The translations under genes were made by a program, and so were the position numbers. A stretch of 64,000 nt of DNA, from positions 9,806 through 73,805 of the forward strand of contig JBEPZU010000005.1 of the NCBI GenBank assembly GCA_041640715.1, read 5' to 3'. The DNA is from DSFO01 sp041640715 (GTDB lineage Archaea; Thermoproteota; Thermoprotei; Gearchaeales; Gearchaeaceae). The notes below the pieces were generated by a model. It was not told where the DNA came from, ran no database searches, and saw only the letters and a list, made by a program, of their open reading frames with translations. Below are positions 1 to 8,145 of this stretch, piece by piece (within the stretch, counting starts at the first letter, position 1; each line of letters begins with the position of its first letter).

Positions 1-764
1 ACATGCGTTATTATTTCCTCTACATCTACTAATCCTTCATATTCTTTTGTATATTCCCAGCTTATTACGGTGATGTTTTTTAAACTTTGATTTTCTTTTT
101 TAATTAATAAATTATTATTAAAAATATAATTTATAAGAGAGAGATATGTTGAAGCATTAACAAAATTCCTTATATTAGGTTTACTTTCGTTTAGTGCTAT
201 TTCTAAATATATTTTAATATTTTCGAAAGGTAAAAATCTAAAATTGGGCTCATTGTTTATTTTATTTTTTATTATAATTTGACTGTTATTTAAATTACCA
301 AATATTATAGAATTATTATTATAATAGGGGATTAAAAATAAATTCCCTTTTAATAACACTAAGGTTATGTGAGAATAAATAGTCAAATCCGTTACCGTAG
401 GTAATGGCTCTTCGATCCCTCCTGTAAGAATTGCTCTCGTGTTTATTGAAAATCTATTCTCTATGATTATATCTTCTGAAGAGTACCAAAGCAAGAATTT
501 AAATTCATCAATAAACCATGCGCTTAAGCTATAATCTCCTATTCTATAGGGTATCTCAGAAGAATCTTCGTAAGGTATTCCGCCAAAGTATATTTTGGCC
601 TCTTCAGGACTGGCTCTCTCAATGAAGACGAAATTGGTCTGAATTTCGATGCAGAATATGTTGAAAACTAAATTTCTTTCAACATTGATTTCTTTTTCAG
701 AACTACTGTTAACGCTGGGTAATGAAAGAATGAGCACAAATAGGATAAGGATTAACTTTTTCAT
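1..764 (-). CDS. Putative secreted protein, 3' end cut by window edge
   Basis: The minus strand is open from an ATG at 764 to the window edge, about 254 codons, so the C-terminus is missing. The first 20 or so residues form a signal peptide: MKK, a hydrophobic Leu/Ile/Val core, then a small-residue region ending near NSSSEK. The remainder is rich in Asn, Ile and Tyr, with several N-x-S/T sequons, and looks like a beta-rich extracytoplasmic domain. I recognise no family. It is divergent from tRNA-Leu. An AT-rich element around 774-792 could be its promoter. The call rests on the uninterrupted frame plus the clear signal peptide; the function is unknown. Confidence 0.6.
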   Translation of the reverse strand, partial: MKKLILILFVLILSLPSVNSSSEKEINVERNLVFNIFCIEIQTNFVFIERASPEEAKIYFGGIPYEDSSEIPYRIGDYSLSAWFIDEFKFLLWYSSEDIIIENRFSINTRAILTGGIEEPLPTVTDLTIYSHITLVLLKGNLFLIPYYNNNSIIFGNLNNSQIIIKNKINNEPNFRFLPFENIKIYLEIALNESKPNIRNFVNASTYLSLINYIFNNNLLIKKENQSLKNITVISWEYTKEYEGLVDVEEIITH

Positions 765-842
765 AAAAGGAATTTTAAATAAGGTATTTAGTCACGCAAT
801 GGAATTTTTATAAGTGTTTATTTCCTTAAAATAAGAATGGAA

Positions 843-926
843 GCGGGGGTTCCCGAGCCAGGTCAAAGGGGCAAGCCTGAGGCGCTTGTGCGGAGAGCTT
901 CGTGGGTTCAAATCCCACCCCCCGCA
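843..926 (+). tRNA. tRNA-Leu (anticodon GAG)
   Basis: The acceptor GCGGGGG (843-849) pairs with CCCCCGC (919-925), followed by discriminator A at 926. The anticodon stem CAAGC/GCTTG encloses the loop CTGAGGC, giving anticodon GAG. A long variable arm and the T-arm GTGGG-TTCAAAT-CCCAC follow, as expected for a class II tRNA. No CCA is encoded and no intron is seen. A TATA-like TTTTTATAAG at about 807-816 sits at promoter distance. Confidence 0.95.
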
Positions 927-1156
927 TAAGCTGTTATTTTAAACGTCATTATTGGTGAAGCCTTAAAGCGTTAAGGATCGTTTACGCTTGTTCGCTTTAA
1001 CTTAATTGTGAATAAATATTTGGAAATATTCGAGGTTGTTTTCATTATGGCGATATTGTAAATTTCCTTAGGAAATGTTTGGAAAGATCGACCAGGTTTA
1101 TTTCTGTTCATCTTTGCATTTTAGCTCCTAAGATGCAGGAATCTATTCTCCTCAAT
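927..1156. other. Intergenic stretch with two short hairpins, no gene seen
   Basis: This lies between tRNA-Leu and the 3' end of the antiporter gene. I find no convincing ORF or RNA gene. An imperfect palindrome ATTTCC-TTA-GGAAAT lies at 1062-1076, and a stronger hairpin at 1116-1136 is listed separately. Confidence 0.6.
1116..1136 (-). terminator. Hairpin downstream of the antiporter gene
   Basis: GCATTTTAG (1116-1124) and CTAAGATGC (1128-1136) form a 9-bp stem with one G-U pair and a 3-nt loop. It starts about 20 nt after the antiporter stop codon. A role in 3' end formation or mRNA stability is inference, because archaeal termination usually relies on oligo-T rather than hairpins. Confidence 0.3.
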
Positions 1157-2311
1157 TTATTTCAAATAAATTTTTTGTAGTATGTTGAAGAAAATTACGC
1201 TGATCAAGTTCATGATTATCACATAATAAAATATCGTGGGTTCTATTCCTAAAATGGTAGTAACGGTATAGGCAAGTATTAAAGATACTTCGCCAGGATT
1301 TGTCATCGTCGATGAAGATTTTGAACAAGTTGGGGTGTCATATCTAAGAGATTTCAATGTGAAAAATGTAGTTATAGACTTTATGAAGTACATTAAGAAA
1401 AATAATAGAAAAGGAAAATAGAAGTTCTTCCCTAAAGCCCAAATATTGAGGGAAAATCCTATGAAGAAAAAGAATAGTATAAGGGTTAGGTCTTTAAGAG
1501 GGACTAGAAGTTCTTCCAATTCTCTCTTGACTTTTGTAGAAGCGAAAACTATTCCGTTTATCAGAGCAGTAGTTATTATGCTGGCTTTTAAATATGTACC
1601 TATATAGGATGTCAAGAAGACAAACCCTATGACGAAAATTAAAAGATTATTTCCGCTTATTTTATCTATTATTTTAGGTATCGCATAGCTTCCTCCAAGC
1701 ATAAGAGTGCCTATAAATAGCGTTAATAAAGTTAAGGAGGTCGCAAAATCTATATAAGATAAACCTGTGTTTATTGCTATTTCTAGAATGGATAAGGTGA
1801 TCACTCCAATTATATTTTCTATCATCGCAATCCCTATAGTTATAGCAGCAAATTCTTTTCTGATCAAATTGGTTTTTGAGAAGGAATCTACCAAGATCAG
1901 AACTCCAGCTGGAACCAAAAAAACCGCAAGTAAAGCAGCTTCTAATTGAGACCATTTAAAGAGATAAACTCCTATTATGTAAAAGAAAGAAACCAAAAAG
2001 AAGATTTCTACCATTGAAGCAACGAAGACTGTTCCTGAATATTTCTTTATTCTAACAACTGGAAAATTGATTCCTATTATGAACATTAACAAAGCTGAAG
2101 CGAAAAAATAAAGTATAGAAATGGCGTCCCTGTTTCCTATAAAATTAAAGCCGAATATAGAGAGAGTATGATCGCTCAAGGCGATTCCTATTAGCAAAGC
2201 TATTATTTGAACATTAAGTTTCCTTAAGAAAAAAGTTAATAAAAAGCCTAATGATAAAATTAGCGAAATGTCTTTCAAGAAATCTTCAAAGCCCATGAGA
2301 AAAAATAACAT
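1157..2311 (-). CDS. Kef/CPA2-type cation:proton antiporter, membrane subunit
   Basis: About 384 residues, almost all in hydrophobic helices (roughly 11-12 segments), in the arrangement of the Na+/H+ exchanger (CPA) family. The C-terminal part has the family-like stretch NPGEVSLILAYTV, which resembles the GE-F/V-S-hydrophobic pattern of Kef-type antiporters. It probably exchanges Na+ or K+ for protons across the membrane; no regulatory TrkA domain is present. The reading frame stays open into tRNA-Thr, which cannot be coding. I therefore place the start at ATG 2311, with ATG 2296 (MGFEDFLKD) an equally good alternative. A TATA-like AT-rich element near 2333-2338 fits a leaderless start. Confidence 0.8.
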   Translation of the reverse strand: MLFFLMGFEDFLKDISLILSLGFLLTFFLRKLNVQIIALLIGIALSDHTLSIFGFNFIGNRDAISILYFFASALLMFIIGINFPVVRIKKYSGTVFVASMVEIFFLVSFFYIIGVYLFKWSQLEAALLAVFLVPAGVLILVDSFSKTNLIRKEFAAITIGIAMIENIIGVITLSILEIAINTGLSYIDFATSLTLLTLFIGTLMLGGSYAIPKIIDKISGNNLLIFVIGFVFLTSYIGTYLKASIITTALINGIVFASTKVKRELEELLVPLKDLTLILFFFFIGFSLNIWALGKNFYFPFLLFFLMYFIKSITTFFTLKSLRYDTPTCSKSSSTMTNPGEVSLILAYTVTTILGIEPTIFYYVIIMNLISVIFFNILQKIYLK

Positions 2312-2350
2312 TAAATCTTTAATTTGTTCTTCTTCAATATTATCTAGAAA

Positions 2351-2423
2351 GCCCCGGTAGCTAAGCCGGTATAGCATCCGCCTTGTAAGCGGAAGGTCGC
2401 GGGTTCAAATCCCGCCCGGGGCT
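2351..2423 (+). tRNA. tRNA-Thr (anticodon TGT)
   Basis: Acceptor GCCCCGG (2351-2357) pairs with CCGGGGC (2416-2422), with discriminator T at 2423, as is common for archaeal tRNA-Thr. The anticodon stem TCCGC/GCGGA encloses the loop CTTGTAA, giving TGT. The T-arm is GCGGG-TTCAAAT-CCCGC. There is no intron and no encoded CCA. It is head-to-head with the antiporter gene, and TTTAATTTG near 2319 is a plausible TATA element. Confidence 0.95.
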
Positions 2424-2492
2424 CTTTGAAGTTGTTGCAAAATAATTCAGCGAAAAACAATTAAACAAATTAAACTATAATAAAGCAAAGTT

Positions 2493-3857
2493 ATGAATGC
2501 CGATTTGGGAATCATAGGTCTAGGTGCTATGAGCGAGAATTTAATTCTGCAGCTATCATATAAAGGAATAAAGGTTGCTGTTTACAACAGAACAGCCGAA
2601 AAATTGAGGGATTTTATTAAACGTTTTCCTCATTTAAACGTTATTCCCTGCTATGATTTGGATGATTTCGTAAATAAGATAGAAAGACCTAGGAAAATAA
2701 TGCTTCTAATCAAAGCAGGCCTTCCTGTTGATGAGATTATGGATGTTTTATTGCCTAAACTAGAAAAGGGAGATATAGTGATGGATGCTGGTAATTCACA
2801 TTTCAAAGATAGCGAAAGGAGGTTTTTAAAGAGCAAAATAAATGGGATCTATTTTCTAGGATTGGGAATAAGCGGAGGTATAGAAGGTGCTAGAAAAGGT
2901 TTAAGCATAATGGTAGGAGGAGAAGAAGAGGCTTATGCTAAAGTCATTGAGATTTTAAATTCTATTTCTTCTTCTTTCGCTTCAAGACCATCCCATGCCT
3001 TCTTTGGAAAAGGCGGTGCTGGTCATTTTGTTAAAATAATTCATAACGGGATAGAATACGCTTTAATAGAGCATATTTCAGAGTGTTATTTTCTTTTAAA
3101 AACTCTTGGAAAGGAAAACTATGAAATAGCGGAAATTTTTGAAGATTGGAAAAAAGAAGGCTTAAATTCTTTTTTGATTTCCGCTGCCTCTAACATATTA
3201 AAGGTTAGGGAAGGAGAATCTTATCTGTTAGATTTGATCTTAGATAAGGCTGAGCAAAAGGGGACGGGTAAGTGGGCTTCGGAGATTTTATTGGAATTGG
3301 GAATACCTTCTCCTTCAATCTCAGCGGCTGTGATTTCAAGGTTTATTTCCGCTTTTAAGGAAAGAAGGGTAAACATTTCAAGGGTTTTAAATCTTCGAAG
3401 GAAGATACTAGAAGATCTCCAAATCTCCATCATTCCAAAAGCGCTATTTCTCGCCAATCTTTCTGCTTATTTACAAGGCTTAGATTTGCTGAGAAATGCA
3501 GATTTCTATGGTTACAAGTTTGATTTAAAAGAAGTGATAAGAGTTTGGTCTGGAGGAAGCATAATAAGGAGCGATCTTTTAGAAAAATTATACTACGAAA
3601 ATATTCAAGAAGATTTTTTACTTTCTGATTTCGTTTTGAAACAAATTGAAGACAAGCTTGATCCCCTTGCTATGGTTGTTAGCTTTATGACAAAAAACAA
3701 ACTACCTTCGATTGTGATGTCTTCTTCTTATCAATATTTGATCAATTTAGCGCATGAAAGATTGCCTGCCAACATGACCCAAGCTCTTAGAGATTATTTT
3801 GGCTTTCATGGTTTTGAGAGGATAGATAAAAAGGGTATTTTTCACTTAACTGATTAA
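2493..3857 (+). CDS. gnd: 6-phosphogluconate dehydrogenase (decarboxylating), bacterial-type
   Basis: At 454 residues it has the full two-domain length of the dimeric bacterial/eukaryotic Gnd family. The N-terminus carries the NADP-binding GLGAMSEN motif, then GISGGIEGARKG for substrate binding. GGAGHFVKIIHNGIEY supplies the catalytic Lys and HN residues, and QKGTGKWASE follows. The tail LPANMTQALRDYFGFHGFER matches the conserved C-terminal signature. It would oxidise 6-phosphogluconate to ribulose 5-phosphate, CO2 and NADPH. The enzyme is uncommon in thermophilic Thermoproteota, which mostly make pentoses through the reverse ribulose-monophosphate route. No glucose-6-phosphate dehydrogenase or lactonase is adjacent. 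It overlaps the convergent FAU-1 gene by 12 bp. Confidence 0.92.
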   Translation: MNADLGIIGLGAMSENLILQLSYKGIKVAVYNRTAEKLRDFIKRFPHLNVIPCYDLDDFVNKIERPRKIMLLIKAGLPVDEIMDVLLPKLEKGDIVMDAGNSHFKDSERRFLKSKINGIYFLGLGISGGIEGARKGLSIMVGGEEEAYAKVIEILNSISSSFASRPSHAFFGKGGAGHFVKIIHNGIEYALIEHISECYFLLKTLGKENYEIAEIFEDWKKEGLNSFLISAASNILKVREGESYLLDLILDKAEQKGTGKWASEILLELGIPSPSISAAVISRFISAFKERRVNISRVLNLRRKILEDLQISIIPKALFLANLSAYLQGLDLLRNADFYGYKFDLKEVIRVWSGGSIIRSDLLEKLYYENIQEDFLLSDFVLKQIEDKLDPLAMVVSFMTKNKLPSIVMSSSYQYLINLAHERLPANMTQALRDYFGFHGFERIDKKGIFHLTD

Positions 3858-5240
3858 GCTAAGAAGTTCTTTTTTCTCTTTTTCTACGAGCTCTATTATC
3901 CTCCAATAGAGTTTCTCTGATATTATCTCTTTGACTACGAGGTCTTCAAGCTTATCTTTATCTATTATTTTTATTTCTCCTTTATCATTCATCGCTATAT
4001 CTATTTCTAAGTCTACATAGGTGATAGCGTTAGGATATATCTCTATAGGTGTGGAAAAATTAGAATACGTACCTATCAGACTTTTGTCTTTTCTGTAATA
4101 ATATGTTCTAGAGACCAATGAACCTAACTTATAAGTAGCTATCGCGAAGTCTCCTATTTCTTTCTTTGCTCCTATTCCGTCATAGTATCCTATTCCTTTA
4201 ATTTTTCTCATCAAGGTAACGCTCTTTTCTTCTTTATTTGTACTTATTATTTTTCCAGGTGAAAGTTTTATCAACTTACCGTCTGCTTTATAATGATTAA
4301 TCTCTAGAAATTTGCCTTTTTTGAAGATTTCTTCAAAGAGACTTTCGTTAATACTCTGTTCTATAAGCTCTCTTTGAACGTTATTGGCCAATAAATTTTC
4401 TGCAAAATGTATTAAAACGTTGAACTCCTGACCGAAATTTCTCAAGTAATGATGATCTTTTATGGTAGGTAGAACATCGTTTCTTATCTCATCAAGTCTT
4501 CTCTTGGATTCATAAGTTAAATAAACTTCGATATATGCTATACCTTCATGTAAAATCGTGTCTGATGTATCTTTATCCGTTAAACTCTTGCTTTTGCTAA
4601 TGAGTAGAGAAAGTTCTTCTTTTATATCCTTCTCATCGCTGCCTATGCAACTCTCAAAGAACGTAACTCCCCAACCTTTCGGTAACAATTCCTCTGTGAT
4701 TTTTAAGAGTTTCTTCCCTTTAGGGCTATTCATTATATGATTGGGTATTTGCACATCTCCATTTTGGACGAGCATTAAATACTTTCCTGCTAGGGATATA
4801 CCGTTTGAGAATAAGATTTCTTCTTCGAATACAGGTTTTCTTGTGGAAACTAATACTTTACTACCCTGCGGGAATCTACCTAACACATATCCTTTTATAT
4901 TTTTTACAGAAACCAAAGATTTCCTTTCATCTTCTTTCTCTATTGTACCTATTGCTGTCATACCCAAATTAACCTTACTCTTCCTTACCACAATCGGCTC
5001 GAGATTATCCTTAATGACCTTCAGTACTTCTTCTACATTCTCTTTTTCTCCGAAAATTTTTAATCCAAAAATTTGAGGATCCGATATTATAGAAGAAGTC
5101 CAATCTGAAGCAGTTATCTCTAAATTAAGTCTCTTAGATATCGTCTTGGAAGGGAAGGCTAGAACAAACCCAGCATCTTTAAATAACTTAGAAAGAGCTG
5201 TGCTATAAATACCTTGGATGTAGACGCATTTATTTAGCAT
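3846..5240 (-). CDS. fau-1: Probable ribonuclease FAU-1 (RNA-binding AU-1 family)
   Basis: The 464 residues match the archaeal FAU-1 family: an N-terminal RNase E/G-like RNA-binding part and a C-terminal DUF402 domain. The DUF402 region lies around residues 350-440. It carries YYDGIGAKKEIGD, an SRTYYYRKD stretch, and YVDLEIDIAMNDKGEIKIIDKD, the acidic signature of the fold. Family members bind AU-rich RNA and have been linked to 5S rRNA precursor maturation. It ends 12 bp into convergent gnd. Its ATG at 5240 shares one base with the stop codon of the UPF0147 gene, so the two are co-transcribed. Confidence 0.88.
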   Translation of the reverse strand: MLNKCVYIQGIYSTALSKLFKDAGFVLAFPSKTISKRLNLEITASDWTSSIISDPQIFGLKIFGEKENVEEVLKVIKDNLEPIVVRKSKVNLGMTAIGTIEKEDERKSLVSVKNIKGYVLGRFPQGSKVLVSTRKPVFEEEILFSNGISLAGKYLMLVQNGDVQIPNHIMNSPKGKKLLKITEELLPKGWGVTFFESCIGSDEKDIKEELSLLISKSKSLTDKDTSDTILHEGIAYIEVYLTYESKRRLDEIRNDVLPTIKDHHYLRNFGQEFNVLIHFAENLLANNVQRELIEQSINESLFEEIFKKGKFLEINHYKADGKLIKLSPGKIISTNKEEKSVTLMRKIKGIGYYDGIGAKKEIGDFAIATYKLGSLVSRTYYYRKDKSLIGTYSNFSTPIEIYPNAITYVDLEIDIAMNDKGEIKIIDKDKLEDLVVKEIISEKLYWRIIELVEKEKKELLSLIS

Positions 5241-5503
5241 TAGTCTTTTATCTGCTCAAGGATGCTAATAACTTTCCAGATCGCAGTCCTGGCATAAATA
5301 GGCAAAGCTTGGTCTTGCATAGCTTCTTCAAGTTTGCTAACTCCAATTGCAGCTTTGATCGAATAAGAGGTTATTTTTTTATCGGATAATTTATCAATCA
5401 CTTCTTTAAACGTGTCTTTAATGTTCCTTGGTAGAGATGGATCTTTGAGCAGACCATTAAGTATCTCTGTGGCCATTTTTATTTTTTCTTCGTTTTCTAA
5501 CAT
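5240..5503 (-). CDS. UPF0147 family helical protein
   Basis: An 87-residue, all-helical protein matching archaeal UPF0147. It has the repeated pattern LPRNIKDTFKEVIDKL and LPIYARTAIWKVISIL, resembling two HEAT-like helical units. The function is unknown; the family is widespread in archaea. It starts at ATG 5503 and overlaps FAU-1 by one base, forming a two-gene unit. The short divergent region 5504-5559 holds promoters for both directions. Confidence 0.85.
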   Translation of the reverse strand: MLENEEKIKMATEILNGLLKDPSLPRNIKDTFKEVIDKLSDKKITSYSIKAAIGVSKLEEAMQDQALPIYARTAIWKVISILEQIKD

Positions 5504-5529
5504 GATATTATGTGATATTTTCTATTTCG

Positions 5530-5538
5530 TATAAAAAT
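5530..5538 (+). promoter_or_regulatory. TATA box setting the start of the zinc-ribbon gene
   Basis: TATAAAAAT lies about 25 bp before a GTG codon at 5560, the spacing expected for a leaderless archaeal transcript. This favours GTG 5560 over the upstream GTG at 5512 and ATG at 5539. Confidence 0.55.
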
Positions 5539-5559
5539 ATGTGTAAAATAAATATAATT

Positions 5560-5922
5560 GTGGTAGAAAGCGAGAAAGAGAAAGTCTATAAAAGAATGGC
5601 TGAGCTACTTAAGGCCGGCAATGCGATGTTAGCTGACGTTTGTCCGGATTGTAAAGTTCCTTTGTTTAGGATGAAGGATGGTAAAATAATATGTCCTTCT
5701 TGCAATAGAGTGGCTATTTACATCAAGCATGGAGAAGAATTAGCAGTAGCTAAATATCAAGCAATCGAGAGGTTATTAGCTACAATCATTTATAAGCTAA
5801 GCGAACTCGAAGCTTTGATAGTTAACGAATATGATGATATTAAATTAAAAAATAAAGTTGATTTAATGATTTCTTTATTAGACGCATACGAAAAACTTTC
5901 TAAGATTAAGACTTCTGGTTGA
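5560..5922 (+). CDS. Sjogren autoantigen p27-like zinc-ribbon protein (UPF0148-type)
   Basis: About 120 residues from the preferred GTG start. Residues KRMAELLKAGNAMLADVCPDC lead into a C-x2-C...C-x2-C zinc ribbon: CPDCKVPLFRMKDGKIICPSC. This is the signature of the archaeal/eukaryotic autoantigen p27 (SSSCA1-like) family. A helical tail with KLSELEALIVNEYDD follows. The role is unknown; nucleic-acid or protein binding through the ribbon is inferred. Its TGA overlaps the ATG of the thymidylate kinase (TGATG), so translation of the two is probably coupled. Confidence 0.8.
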   Translation: MVESEKEKVYKRMAELLKAGNAMLADVCPDCKVPLFRMKDGKIICPSCNRVAIYIKHGEELAVAKYQAIERLLATIIYKLSELEALIVNEYDDIKLKNKVDLMISLLDAYEKLSKIKTSG

Positions 5923-6521
5923 TGAGGAAAGGATTCTTAATAGTTATTGAAGGAATAGATGGGGCAGGATTAACTACCAATAGTCTCTTTTTAGCAGAAT
6001 GGCTGTCAAATCTAGGTTTCAATTCATATTACACAAAAGAACCCACAAAAGGGCCTATAGGTACATGTATAAGAGAAATGCTTAAGAGAGACGCTGATCC
6101 CTTTGTTCTGAGCTTGCTTTTCACGGCTGATAGAGAAGAACATGTAAAAAAAGAGATTCTTCCAAAAATCAATGAAGGATACATCGTGGTATGTGATAGG
6201 TATATTTATTCAACTTTGGCCTATCAATCAGTCCATGGTGTAGATGAGCGATTTATAAAAAAGTTGAATCGTAGTTTTCCTAAACCAGATATGGTTATTC
6301 TCCTAGACATAGACCCTAGTATATCTCTCATCAGAAAAGGAGAATCTAAGGAACTTTATGAAAAGAAAGAATTTTTAGAAAAAGTCAGACTAAAGTTCTT
6401 AGAAATCGCCTCTGAAGAAGGTTTCGTAGTTATTCCCTCAAAAAGAAGATTGGATTTGGTTCAAAACGATATTAAAAACGTGGTTAAACATTTCCTTGAA
6501 GAGGTAGGTTTGTTGAAATGA
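5922..6521 (+). CDS. tmk: Thymidylate kinase with an altered P-loop
   Basis: A dTMP kinase of 199 residues from ATG 5922. The P-loop region reads EGIDGAGLTTNS, where the family has G-x-D-G-x-G-K-[ST]-T, so the invariant lysine is Leu17. The DR motif (VCDRYIYSTLAYQ) and the nucleoside-binding YYTKEPT region are intact. It would phosphorylate dTMP to dTDP for DNA synthesis. Without the lysine, activity is uncertain and the loop should be checked. The gene overlaps the upstream zinc-ribbon gene by one base and the downstream HD gene by four (ATGA). Linkage to an HD phosphohydrolase suggests a dNTP-metabolism unit. Confidence 0.85.
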   Translation: MRKGFLIVIEGIDGAGLTTNSLFLAEWLSNLGFNSYYTKEPTKGPIGTCIREMLKRDADPFVLSLLFTADREEHVKKEILPKINEGYIVVCDRYIYSTLAYQSVHGVDERFIKKLNRSFPKPDMVILLDIDPSISLIRKGESKELYEKKEFLEKVRLKFLEIASEEGFVVIPSKRRLDLVQNDIKNVVKHFLEEVGLLK

Positions 6522-7771
6522 TTAAAAAGAAAATGAAGCCTTGGGGTTTCATAAAAGATCCTATACACGGTTATATACCGATTACTGAAGAAGATAAAAT
6601 GCTAATAGATACAAAGGAATTCCAAAGATTGCATAGAATTAAACAATTACCTCTCGCAGAATATGTATACCCAGCAGCTGTTCACACTAGATTCGAACAT
6701 TCTTTAGGTGTCATGCATCTAGCCACCTTAATGATGGAAAATCTACCTGTAGAGATAAATGAAGAAGATGCTAAACTTATAAGAACTGCAGCGTTATTGC
6801 ACGACATCGGTCATGGACCTTTTTCTCATCTCTTCGAATCTATAACGTTTAAATATTATGGCATAAATCACGAAGAAATAGGTAAACGCGTAGTTAAAGA
6901 AAGCTATCTGGCGGATGTTTTAAAAAGCATAGGTATAGATCCCGTAGAAATAGGTTACATAATAACTGGAGAGAAATTTTTCTTGAAACGTTTTCTTCAT
7001 CAAATAACTAACAGCGGTATAGATGCTGATAAGTTGGACTTCATTAAAAGAGATAATTACCATAGCGGTGCAGGCTACGGGGGAATAGATATAGATAGGC
7101 TTGTAAACACAATGGAGGTCTATGAAGACGAACTGGCCATAAATGTCACTGCCCTCTTAACGTTTGAGCTTTTTATAATGGCTAGAATTAAAAGCTTCGA
7201 AGCAATTTATTTCCATCGAACTATACGGGCCGCTCAACTTTTATTATTAAAAGCGATTGAAGAATTCTTTGAAGAATTTAACTCGAAGAATTCCTTGAAT
7301 ATATCTGATTTCTTAATGATGGACGATTATAAGTTGTGGGTTGAGATTTCTAGGGGTGAAAAAAGTAGAGTATATTTAGAAAAATTAGAAAAAAGAGATC
7401 TTCTAAAAAGCGTTTTCGAAAAAAAAGTGATAATAAAAAAGAAAAAAGAAGACTTGTTTAAACATTTAGAAGAAATTCAAAACGATATAGCTAAGGCCGC
7501 GAATTTTGAAGCTGATAAAGTGTTCGTAGATCTTTCTATGTTACCCTCTGTCCCCTACCATAATTCATACAGTGGAGATCCCTTTGAGTTTCCAATTTTC
7601 GACAGTAAAACTGGAAGAATAGGTAAGTTCTCTGAATATGCTCCTTGGGTGAATGCATTAAAAGGATACATAAATATAATACGAGTTTATACAGAAAAAG
7701 AAAACAGAGAGGTTGTGGAGAAGGCTTGTAAGAAGATACTCGTGGATAGTTATTTCTCTAGTATGATGTAA
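6518..7771 (+). CDS. HD-domain phosphohydrolase (dNTPase/SAMHD1-like)
   Basis: The 417 residues include a full HD metal-binding set: H in RFEHSLGVMHLA, the HD pair in LLHDIGHGPFSHLFE, and the distal D in DADKLDFIKRDNYH. The opening WGFIKDPIHGYIPI and LHRIKQL are typical of the archaeal/bacterial HD proteins related to dGTPases and SAMHD1. It probably removes phosphate or triphosphate from nucleotides; the substrate cannot be read from sequence. The start codon overlaps the tmk stop. The 3' end overlaps the convergent dehydratase small-subunit gene by 22 bp. Confidence 0.85.
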   Translation: MIKKKMKPWGFIKDPIHGYIPITEEDKMLIDTKEFQRLHRIKQLPLAEYVYPAAVHTRFEHSLGVMHLATLMMENLPVEINEEDAKLIRTAALLHDIGHGPFSHLFESITFKYYGINHEEIGKRVVKESYLADVLKSIGIDPVEIGYIITGEKFFLKRFLHQITNSGIDADKLDFIKRDNYHSGAGYGGIDIDRLVNTMEVYEDELAINVTALLTFELFIMARIKSFEAIYFHRTIRAAQLLLLKAIEEFFEEFNSKNSLNISDFLMMDDYKLWVEISRGEKSRVYLEKLEKRDLLKSVFEKKVIIKKKKEDLFKHLEEIQNDIAKAANFEADKVFVDLSMLPSVPYHNSYSGDPFEFPIFDSKTGRIGKFSEYAPWVNALKGYINIIRVYTEKENREVVEKACKKILVDSYFSSMM

Positions 7772-8145
7772 CCTCCTTCTATTCTTATCCTAGATCCGCT
7801 TTTAATTATGGACCTCACATTCAATTCAGGTTTATCGAATAGAGGTATATTGCTTATTATACATCCTGAAGCCAAAATCATGTCAGCTTTGTCTACAATC
7901 ATTGCTAGAGGAGCTAAATTGTTTTTCTTTAAAGCATAGATTACCCAAGAACCTACGGTTGAACCTACAGTATAAGGGAATATTAATATCTTATCCTTCA
8001 AACTTTCGCCGTAAATATCGCTTTTAGGATTGATCACCATTCCGCTCCTCTTGTCTATATCTCCGTAAAAGGAAATTGGAAAGTTCGAAACTAATGTCTC
8101 TCCTTCTACGTCAGCAGCATGTATTACTCTTGTTTTTATTTTCAT
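7750..8145 (-). CDS. Phosphomevalonate dehydratase, small subunit (AcnX-type)
   Basis: 131 residues with the DUF126/AcnX small-subunit features: SGMVINPKSDIYGESLKDKI, then YTVGSTVGSWVIYAL with the conserved catalytic Ser region, then LASGCIISNIPLFD. With the large subunit it forms the Fe-S aconitase-X enzyme that dehydrates (R)-5-phosphomevalonate to trans-anhydromevalonate phosphate in the archaeal mevalonate pathway. Its ATG overlaps the large-subunit stop by 4 bp. Together with the upstream UbiD-like gene it forms a three-gene operon, and that context supports this role over a generic aconitase-X. Confidence 0.88.
   Translation of the reverse strand: MKIKTRVIHAADVEGETLVSNFPISFYGDIDKRSGMVINPKSDIYGESLKDKILIFPYTVGSTVGSWVIYALKKNNLAPLAMIVDKADMILASGCIISNIPLFDKPELNVRSIIKSGSRIRIEGGYIILEK

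Noticed and set aside
2312..2377. Upstream extension of the antiporter reading frame
   Set aside because: It runs into tRNA-Thr on the opposite strand; a later ATG gives a normal antiporter start.
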